Source of the DNA: Spirogloea muscicola
Lineage: Eukaryota; Streptophyta; Zygnematophyceae; Spirogloeales; Spirogloeaceae
Assembly (NCBI GenBank): GCA_009602725.1
Contig: WELB01000229.1
Location: forward strand, 149,975-173,057
Direction: 5' to 3'
DNA: 23,083 bases
Shown: positions 1-8,989 of the stretch, piece by piece
Position numbering within the stretch: position 1 is the stretch's first letter
Layout: the number at the start of each line of letters is the position of its first letter
The notes under the pieces: generated by a model
Told to the model about the DNA's origin: nothing
What the model saw: only the letters and a program-made list of their open reading frames with translations
The model's database searches: none
Made by a program: the position numbers and the translations under genes

Positions 1-42
<42 letters not shown>
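1..42. repeat. (GCC)14 trinucleotide microsatellite at the window edge
   Basis: Fourteen uninterrupted GCC units begin at the first base, so the true length is unknown. In frame 1 the repeat reads as poly-alanine and stays open to a TGA at 76-78, so it could be the last codons of an upstream + strand gene. Nothing else supports coding here. On the minus strand it would read as poly-glycine or poly-alanine. Confidence 0.9.
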
Positions 43-43
<1 letters not shown>

Positions 44-78
44 ATGCCGGGGGAATGCTGGCGGCGTTGTTGTTGTGA

Positions 79-549
79 CGACGGATCGCTTCCCGGGCTC
101 TGATACGGGCAGGCCGTATGCGCCGTTGACCCGCGGGTTGGGATGGGTGACCCCGCCCACCCCGCATTGCTCCATCAACAAGGCTACCAGCTGAAGGCCG
201 GGCAGCAAGGACTTTTAGATTGTCGAAACAAACTTGGCTCGATTGCCCCGAAGCTTCCGGCGGGGGGCCGAAATCGGCCTATTCTCAGACTTGACGTGGC
301 CAGCGGCTCGCATGGCTCCGCCAAGAAACCGCTGGACCGAAGAGTAACATGCTGATTTTTGCTACGCGCATCTGTTTACATTTGCGGATTGGGGGAGGGA
401 AGGCTCCAGCAGGGAAAGGGCTCTCCTCCAAGCCCGCTACGTGGAGCCGCGAGTTAGGGTTTCGGCACTGCCAGTGCGCCGTGGCCGCGCCGCCGCCTGC
501 GCTCGCGCCCGCTGCCCGCGGCCCCTAGTCACTGCAGACGCGGCTGTGC

Positions 550-586
<37 letters not shown>

Positions 587-622
587 GGGTGACAGCAGCA
601 GGGCTGCGAGGGCTGCGGCGCC
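79..622 (+). promoter_or_regulatory. SF3B1 upstream region and 5' leader
   Basis: This stretch has no convincing gene. It becomes very GC-rich towards the SF3B1 start codon. At 454-462 it holds TTAGGGTTT, the reverse complement of the plant telo-box (AAACCCTAA), a motif often found close to transcription starts of plant housekeeping genes. A run of GCG/CGG units at about 555-585 lies roughly 40 bp before the ATG, probably in the 5' UTR. I see no clear TATA box. The role of the telo-box here is inferred. Confidence 0.5.
555..585. repeat. (GCG)n microsatellite in the SF3B1 5' leader
   Basis: About ten consecutive GCG/CGG triplets sit just upstream of the SF3B1 ATG at 623. A GC-rich triplet repeat here would form stable RNA structure in the leader if it is transcribed. 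Confidence 0.85.
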
Positions 623-3600
623 ATGGAGATCGATGACGATATCGCACGGGTGCAGGAAGAGCGGCGGCAGAAGGAGGCCGAGCTTGCGGCGCTGAGCAAG
701 GTCAGCTTCGACAAGGACCTGTACGGTGGCGGCGCTGCCAGCCGTTTTGAGGGCTTCGAGACGTCCATCGCCGCAACTGAGGACGAGGAGGAACAGGATG
801 TCACAGAGAGGGAGGTAGCCAGGTAAGCCTTGCCTCCCATGGCGTGACTGGGAAGTTGTTTGTGTATTGAATCTCTGTCCCAGGTCGATGTCCTCGTCTG
901 ACCAGGGGCCTTGCTTCGCCTGGCCTTACGTCTTGATCAATACAGAAGAGTACGGAGTTGACCTGTCTTGCAGGTTGTCCAAGGCCCTGGCGTTGAATGT
1001 CTGCATGTATGACGTGTTGGACAGCATGTTGCAAGCTGTGCCTGGCTGTTGCCAGGATTGTGTTACGTCGTATGTGACGGCATGTCTGAGTGGGGACGTT
1101 CTGCAGAAAGTTGGCTTCATACACTGCTCCCAAGTCTGTGCTGAACGATCTTCCACGAGGAGAAGCAACAGATGAGGATGTGAGCGATGTTGACCCATGA
1201 CTTATATGATGCGTTACAAGCATCCTCCAACTGGTGGACTACTCTCGTTGTGCTTTGGCTGCAGCTCTGACTGTCTGTCTAGTGGTACTGGCATGGTCAT
1301 GGGCTCAGGTTCTTGAGGGGTCACAAGTCACCATCGCTTCATCTGTGTCCAGCACTTGAGGTCTCTTTTTGGAAAGGACTCCCAGGCCCTTGTAGCTGAT
1401 TCAGTTTCCCTTCTCTTTGAGCAGCTCGGCTTGAAAAGGCCGGGGCGAATCATTGATCGAGAAGACGACTATCGCAAGCGGCGCCTCAATCGCATCATCT
1501 CACCTGAGAGGAATGATGCTTTCGCCATGGTAAGATTTATCTATCTTCTGGGTTATAGTTGCTATTACTGGGCTGTCATCGACTTTGTTCTGTGTTGTTA
1601 CCCATATCAAACATGTCTCCATTGACATTGTTCCGTGTTGTCGCAGTTATTAAGCATGTGTCTGTGAGGTCGCAGGGAGATCAAACCCCAGATGCATCAG
1701 TCAGGACCTATGCCGATATCATGAAGGAAGAGGCGCTGAAGCGGGAAAAGGAGGAAACATTGAAGCTCATTGCCAAGAAAAAGCAGGAGGAAGCAGAGAG
1801 AAAGGAGAAAGAGCTGTCTGAAGCACCAACTAAAGCACAAGAAGCTGCTGCCGGTCCTGTAGCAGCAGCTGCTTCTGGCAAGCGGAGGAATCGATGGGAC
1901 CAACCTGGTGGAGAGGAGGCCAAGTATGTAGTACTGCCATGGTCATTCATTTTCTTCTTGACGTACTTGCTCAGAATGTATGTCTTTAGCTGGTTGAGCT
2001 GGTCAACATGACAGTAACATGGGCCGAGTTGGAAGGTTGTTGACAGAAGCCAGGTTAGCAAAAGCAGCAGCCTCATTTGCCTCTGCTGTTTGCACTCCTG
2101 CTAAAGTGTCAGTAATTTCCGACTTGCAGGAAAGCAAAATCGGCATCTGAGTGGGACGATGCATCTGCTACTCCTGGGCCCAGGTATATGGTCAATCAAC
2201 CATATAGCACGTATGTGACACCTGCCTAATTCATGTACTTAACTTGACTTGACTCTTGGTCTGCCCCTGTTTTATTCCATGTGATGAAGTCGGTGGGATG
2301 CTGCAACTCCCTCAAGACCTTCTGTTGATGCCACTCCTACACCTGGAGCAAGGAGGAATCGCTGGGACGAAACCCCAACTCCAGGCAGAGTAAGTACATG
2401 GTCTATGACCTGCAACATGATGTTTGTATGCCATTTTTGTAAGTTGCACTGACCATCCCCGTGGTTGCAGCACCTCAAAGGTGCTTCTAACTAATTGTGT
2501 CTGATGTGATCATGGCTGGGAAATCATGGCTAAGTCTTGTCACGAAGGAGAGCATGACATAGGTCCACCAATTTTACGGTGCAGCTTGCAGACGGGGATG
2601 CAACGCCAGGTGCAGGGGCAACTCCAGCTGGCATGACTTGGGATGCAACTCCCAAGCTTGCAGGCATGGCCACGCCGACACCGAAGAGGCAGCGGTCTAG
2701 GTGGGATGAAACCCCAGCAAGTATGGGAGGAGCTACTCCCATGGTGGCAGCAACTCCCGGTGGCACATTTGGTATGACGCCTGGTGTGACGCCACTTGGT
2801 GGCATAGACATGGCTACTCCTACTCCAGGCCATATCACATTGCGTACGCCAATGACCCCGGAGCAGTATAACATGATGAGGTGGGAGAAGGACATCGAGG
2901 AGCGCAACAGACCTCTGTCAGACGAGGACTTGGATGCAATGTTTCCGGCAGAGGGTTACAAGATCCTCGACCCTCCTGCCTCTTATGTGCCCATCAGAAC
3001 GCCGGCGCGCAAGCTGCTGGCAACTCCCACCCCCGTTGCAGGGGCTACTCCTTTGTATCAGATTCCTGAAGAAGACCGTACGCAGAAGTTTGACGTACCA
3101 TCAGAGGCTGCTGCTAGTGGACTACCTTTCATGAAACCTGAGGACTACCAGTACTTTGGAGCTCTGCTTAATGAGAAAGAAGAAGAGGAGCTCACCCCTG
3201 AAGAGAGCAAGGAGCGGAAGATCATGAAGCTCCTACTTAAGGTTCAACTTTGTCAACTATGCACAATCAGAGACTTTGCACAGCTTGCAAGCTTGCAAGT
3301 TATCAAGAATATTGACAATCTAGTTGCTGCAATAGCACTGCCGTCTGACACTGGCTAATTTGTAATACACACTTGCAGGTGAAGAATGGGACACCGCCAC
3401 AAAGGAAGACTGCTCTCAGGCAATTGACTGACAAGGCTCGAGAGCTTGGTGCGGGGGCACTCTTCAATCAGATCTTGCCATTGCTCATGTCTCCAACCTT
3501 AGAAGATCAAGAGCGTCATCTTCTGGTCAAGGTTGGTACTTAGTACATAACCCTTGAGTTTCATGTACTAAAAGTACTGGCTTTTGCTACACTCTTGCTC

Positions 3601-6600
3601 TGCTGTGTGTTGCGCCCCTTCTCAGCGCAATGTCTGCAATGGCCATTGTCTTACAGGTCATTGACAGGATCTTGTACAAGCTAGATGAGCTGGTGCGTCC
3701 ATTTGTTCACAAGATCTTGGTGGTCATTGAGCCTCTGCTCATTGATGAAGACTACTACGCCCGTGTAGAGGGCCGAGAGATCATCTCCAACCTGAGCAAG
3801 GTTTGCTCGATTTACAACCTTGATGATTTATGCATGCTATATTGTACTGCTCTGCTGCTTGGTACGGCTTCATTTTGAGTGCACGTTAGAGAGATTGTTA
3901 TGCAAGCTGTATTTTGGCATTTGCCAGCACTCTAAGTGAGATTTCTACATGTCTTGGCAACAGGCTGCTGGGCTGGCTACTATGATTGCTGCCATGAGGC
4001 CGGATATCGACAATATTGACGAGTATGTCAGGAATACAACAGCCAGGGCTTTCTCTGTGGTGGCATCGGCTTTGGGCATTCCAGCACTGCTTCCATTCCT
4101 GAAAGCTGTGTGCCAGAGCAAGAAGTCATGGCAGGCGCGACACACTGGTATCAAGATTGTCCAACAGATAGCCATATTGATGGGAGTGGCTGTGCTGCCC
4201 CATCTGAAGTCACTTGTGGAAATTATTGAGCATGGCCTTAATGATGAAAATCAGAAGGTGTGACTTCTATGCCACCATCTTTTTGATGAAGAATCTTATA
4301 GCCACTTGTTGTTCTGCCTCACTGTGGAAGGAGTTGCTTGTGGGCTTGCACTTCTCATAAATTGCTGGATAGTTGACAGCGCGTGTGGGTTCATGTGAAT
4401 ATCTACAGGTGAGGACAATCACGGCGCTGTCACTTGCAGCTTTGGCCGAGGCAGCAGCTCCTTATGGTATTGAAAGCTTTGACTCGGTGCTGAAGCCTCT
4501 CTGGAAGGGCATAAGGGCCCACAGAGGAAAAGTGCTTGCTGCTTTTTTGAAGGCCATTGGTTTTATCATACCTCTTATGGATGCTAACTACGCTAGCTAC
4601 TACACGAAAGAGGTGAACAACATATCCTGTGACAGCACTTTTGCCGGAGCTGTATGTGAAGGCTTGTATCTGATGCAGTGTAACAATCCTGTCATCTGAG
4701 GTCTGAGTTGCAAGCTGCACAGGCATCTCAGAATGACCTTTTGCTAATCGTGTGCCATCTGCCTTCTACATATGATAGTGATGTGTGTTTCCTTGCTTGC
4801 AGGTAATGGTCGTCCTCATCCGTGAGTTCCAGTCCCCAGATGAAGAGATGAAGAAGATTGTTCTTAAGGTGGTGAAACAGTGTGTGGCTACTGATGGCGT
4901 GGAAGCTGAGTACATCAGAAAAGAAATTCTTCCAGAATTCTTCCGGAACTTCTGGGTCCGAAGGATGGCCCTGGACAGACGCAATTATCGCCAGCTTGTT
5001 GAGACCACTGTGGAAGTTGCAAACAAGGCAAGCATACTTGTTATCTTCTTGACTATTGCTGGTGTTGCTGCTATTGAATATTGGTGAAGCAAGCTTCGCA
5101 TGCACTTTGAGTACAACAGCCATCTGGTATACTTCTTTGTTGGGCCTGTGTATCACAAAGGTCTATCCAGGGCATATGTAGGGCTGCGGAAGTAGCTTGC
5201 ATGGGGAACTGTTTTGTTCTGCACCTTTTGCGGACTGCATTGCTGACATAAGCGTATGTTGTCTGCTGGTGCTTTGCAGGTTGGTGTGTCAGACATTGTA
5301 GGACGAGTGGTGGAGGACTTGAAAGATGAGAGCGAGCCGTATAGGCGGATGGTCATGGAGACAGTTGAGAAGGTTGTGACAAATCTGGGTGCTTCAGATA
5401 TCGACGCCCGCCTGGAGGAGCTCCTCATCGACGGCATTTTGTATGCGTTCCAAGAGCAGGTCAGCTTAATAGCTTATATGACATTGCCTCTTCTCGCCTT
5501 TTCTTTCACTTGTCTTTTGTACTCGTTGGAGGTTTTTGAGATTGAACATGCATCATTGTGTAGAGGCAGGTGTAGAGGTTGGTGAGGAAGACTAATTCTC
5601 TTTTGTGTGCTGTATGCTGCCACAGACTAGTGACGATGCAAATGTCATGCTCAATGGATTTGGTACAGTTGTGAATGCCCTAGGCCAGAGGGTGAAACCG
5701 TATCTGCCTCAGATCTGTGGAACCATCAAGTGGAGGCTGAATAATAAAAGTGCCAAAGTCAGGCAACAGGCTGCTGACCTGATTGCTAGAATTGCTGTAG
5801 TAATGAAAGCATGCCATGAGGAGCAGCTGATGGGCCATCTGGGTGTCGTGCTCTATGAGTACCTTGGTGAAGGTGAGTTTGCCATATGCTTAGCAGGTCT
5901 CATCACAGTGCTAAGCGATTCAGGCTTACCGGCTAATCTTAGACGAGCTTCTTACTGCTCGTTTAACAAAGTGCGGTGGTGGAAGGGAAGGGTTTGAGCT
6001 GTAGGGTGGAAGGGCAGGCTTTCAAAAGCATCAGTCGCAGATAGCTGACAAGTGTTTGGTGGTGTTGAATTGTCCTCCAGAATATCCTGAGGTGCTTGGG
6101 TCCATCCTAGGGGCTCTGAAAGCCATCGTGAATGTCATTGGAATGACGAAGATGACACCTCCTATCAAGGATCTTCTGCCCAGGCTTACGCCCATTCTTA
6201 AAAACAGGCACGAGAAGGTCCAAGAGAATTGCATTGATCTCGTTGGACGGATAGCTGACAGAGGTGCTGAATTCGTTCCTGCTCGTGAGTGGATGCGCAT
6301 TTGCTTTGAGCTTCTTGAGATGTTGAAGGTAAGTGGCTCCAGTCTCATGTTGGCTTGCTTCATCACTTTGCCATTGTTGACCGCAAGCAGTCTGTGTATC
6401 GTGGTGCTCCTTTGTGTTCTTGCTTATGTTGACTGCTAGTCTTAAACTATAGACTCTCTGCGCAAACAGTGCTGGTCTTCAGTTGAGCAATTCTTATTTG
6501 CGTGTAACAGGCCCACAAGAAAGGTATCAGACGAGCTACAGTGAACACGTTCGGCTACATTGCAAAGGCTATTGGCCCTCAAGATGTACTTGCCACGTTG

Positions 6601-8033
6601 CTGAACAATCTGAAGGTCCAGGAGAGGCAAAACAGGGTCTGCACAACGGTGGCTATCGCTATCGTGGCCGAGACTTGTTCACCTTTCACTGTACTGCCAG
6701 CTCTGATGAACGAGTATGTAGCTTGTCCTTGTTATTATATTAGTACTACTTGTTTTGAGACTGTGTTTGTTATATGTATGCCTGTCATGCTCTAGCTACT
6801 ACATAGCTCAACATTACTGGTGCCACCCTATGTTGTCCCTATGGGCTTTCTTGCGCGAGGCCTTAATCTCTTGGCAAGCTGAGGTATGTTGTCAACAAAA
6901 ACAAGTGGGAATGCTGAATTTTCTACCGCAGAAATCTTATCGTGGTGTGTGCTTGTGCGTTAGATATCGGGTACCTGAGCTCAATGTACAGAATGGTGTT
7001 CTCAAGTCCCTTTCCTTCCTCTTTGAGTACATTGGAGAAATGGGCAAGGACTACATTTACGCAGTGACTCCACTTCTTGAAGACGCCCTGATGGATCGCG
7101 ATTTAGTGCATAGACAGGTAAGCTTGGCTCCATATTATCGCTCGTGCTTTCTGGGTTTGCATCTGTACTGCACGGAAGAGAGCTCTCTTGCTACTGCTGA
7201 TTTTCTGGTCAGCCTGAGTAGCGAAGTAGTAGCCAATTGTTAGGACTGAATGTGTTTCTTAATCAAGCTCTGCCGTACGAGCTTTTACCATGATTTCTGT
7301 ACAGGCTAGGCAGTTGGAAAGTGGAGTACTGACGCAGCTTGGTGTGACACTTGTATTGTTGTGCCTCAGACTGCAGCTTCTGCTGTGAAGCACATGGCGC
7401 TGGGCGTGGCTGGACTCGGCTGCGAAGATGCTTTGGTGAGCAGTCTGAGTAGCTGAAGCTTCTTCGTCACCACATTAGTAAATAAGGCACCTAAGTGCCC
7501 AAATCAAATGAAGCCAATGTGGTGCATCTCACTTATACTTCTTCCACCACTTGAGGGGTGATGCCTTATCCTGCATGTTTGTCAATTGTGCGCAGGTCCA
7601 TCTGCTCAACTTTGTCTGGCCAAATATATTTGAGACTTCGCCCCATGTCATCAATGCTGTGATGGAAGCCATTGAGGGAATGCGAGTAGCCCTTGGCCCT
7701 GCAGTTATACTTTCATACTGTCTCCAGGTAAGCTCTCAGTCCAAGTCCTGTGCCAGGTGCCTCCCTGAGAAGTATCATGAAGTGATAGATGTGGCTGACA
7801 TGTACACCCTGACTATACTGTGTGGAGCTGCACAACTGACTTAGGCTCCACGGCCATGTAAACAAATATGACAGGGACTTTTCCACCCCGCGAGGAAGGT
7901 GCGGGAGGTATACTGGAAGATTTACAACTCGCTCTACATAGGATCGCAGGATGGCCTTGTTGCCGCCTACCCCGTCCTGGAGGATGAGGGGAGCAACACT
8001 TTTAGCCGACCAGAGCTCCATATGTACATCTAG
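623..8033 (+). CDS. SF3B1: Splicing factor 3B subunit 1 (SF3B1/SF3b155), 20 exons
   Basis: SF3B1 is the HEAT-repeat scaffold of the U2 snRNP SF3b complex and clamps the intron branch site in the nucleus. I read exons 623-822, 1107-1179, 1425-1529, 1676-1923, 2130-2183, 2290-2389, 2585-3241, 3379-3531, 3657-3800, 3964-4257, 4409-4612, 4803-5027, 5280-5459, 5626-5872, 6081-6328, 6511-6713, 6964-7117, 7370-7435, 7596-7727 and 7875-8033. All phases agree and give 1281 aa, close to plant (about 1270) and human (1304) proteins. The N-terminal part (exons 5-7) carries RWDETP motifs, the U2AF-ligand type, and many TP dipeptides expected to be phosphorylated. It is followed by the p14-binding segment ([20 protein letters not shown]) and then HEAT repeats from about residue 480. 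The plant-type [12 protein letters not shown] is present. Human hotspot positions R625, H662, K666 and K700 are all conserved. All introns are GT-AG except intron 12 (GC-AG). The ATG at 623 fits the conserved N-terminus. The first exons are least conserved but join in frame. Confidence 0.97.
5028..5279 (+). other. Non-canonical GC-AG intron 12 of SF3B1
   Basis: Exon 12 ends AAC AAG at 5027 and the intron begins GCAAGC. It closes with TTTGCAG at 5279, and exon 13 resumes with [10 protein letters not shown]. The junction ANK|VGV matches the family exactly. No GT nearby keeps both conserved sides. Apart from T to C at +2 the donor is near-consensus, as is typical of GC donors. Confidence 0.85.
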
Positions 8034-8566
8034 TATTGTCACAGCAGCCATGCTGTCCATCTGTTACCTGGGATACTAGCCGATTCTGTGATGGCATATT
8101 GAAGAGCTTCTTTCTTCTTTTCCCATTGTAGCCGCCTTTGTAGAGAGATCCGAATGGAAGTGTTTCTCGATAGCATACCATGTTACGGACCTCCCAAATT
8201 TCCCGTGCCGCTGCTCTCCCTTAGAAGCAAGACAATCAGGTGTTGCAAATGAGGCGTTGCAAATAGGAGTACAACATGCACACTGGTAACATGTAGGCAG
8301 CCAGTCAAGAGATCTCTACAAGCATGAGATGACTGCTATGAAAGACCAAATTCTCCGGAAGCCTGCAAGCAGACATGCTCATCACAGATGTGTGCCCACA
8401 AAGAATTTGTATCCACCATCGCCATTCGCAATATTGGCATGTGGTGCTGCTCCATGCGCTAATAAGATTAATATCAAGTTGCTGAGGGGCTCCATCAGAG
8501 TATCAACCAACAGGTGAAGAGGTAAAGATGAGTGTAATATATGGCCTTTGTGGAGGACGCCAAAAC
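8034..8566. other. SF3B1 3' flank up to the retrotransposon
   Basis: This 533-bp stretch has no supported gene. It should contain the SF3B1 3' UTR and poly(A) site. I see neither a clean AATAAA nor a TGTAA signal directly after the stop. A short direct repeat, GTTGCAAAT, occurs twice near 8240-8258. The stretch ends with the AAAAC target site of the copia insertion. Confidence 0.5.
8562..8566. repeat. Target-site duplication, 5' copy (AAAAC)
   Basis: AAAAC directly precedes the TG of the 5' LTR and is repeated exactly after the CA of the 3' LTR (13580-13584). Five base pairs is the usual duplication for Ty1/copia integrases. Confidence 0.93.
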
Positions 8567-8989
8567 TGTTGAAGATAGAAATATGGTGAATCGGCGGGTC
8601 GGGGTGGGTGACCATCCCGACCGTCTAATTGGGCCGTGAGAGTCTCCCCTGGATAAGGGAGGCCTCGGCCACCCATCGGCACACCCCCCACATCTGAGGC
8701 CACGCGGTGCGCCCGTGCGCCCTAGCCATGGCTGCCACCCACCTTGGGTGAGGGCGGAGCCTGTGCTGTCAGACTGACTGACTGTCTGAGATCTAAATCT
8801 GTCTGGCGCCATGAGCGCATCTGCTTCTGTGCCGCCGCGTCGAGGGCGGTCTGCTGGGCCCATAGACAAGGGCAAACGTCCGATGGAGGACTTCGACTGG
8901 CGGAAGGAACAATCTGAGAACACTGACTACAACAGACAGGAACAGGTACAGGAGCAGATACAGGAGCGGCCAGCCCAGGAAATTCAACA
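8567..8989 (+). repeat. 5' LTR of the copia element
   Basis: The LTR is 423 bp, begins TGTTGAA and ends TTCAACA, a perfect 7-bp terminal inverted repeat with the canonical TG...CA ends. It contains a short upstream frame (ATG at 8728, stop TGA 8749-8751, 7 codons) and the first 59 complete codons of Gag from 8811. Where the 3' LTR has TATATAT, this copy has a C-rich stretch (about 8683-8693). Confidence 0.96.

Noticed and set aside
1-78. C-terminus of an upstream poly-Ala protein
   Set aside because: It is only an open frame through a GCC repeat at the window edge, with no other coding evidence.
134-152. A 5S rRNA gene or pol III unit suggested by GGATGGGTGACC
   Set aside because: Only the short box-C-like core matches. 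The rest of a 5S gene (box A, 5'/3' stem) is absent on either side.
867-1175. A + strand frame in SF3B1 intron 1 joined through the AG near 882
   Set aside because: The 1107-1179 exon gives [14 protein letters not shown], matching plant SF3B1, in phase on both sides. The earlier acceptor gives no similarity.
6714-6720. SF3B1 exon 16 ending after TAT with donor GTAGCT
   Set aside because: That would need exon 17 to begin at CGG, which has no AG before it. GA|GTATGT with acceptor TTAG|A restores E-Y-R-V-P-E exactly.
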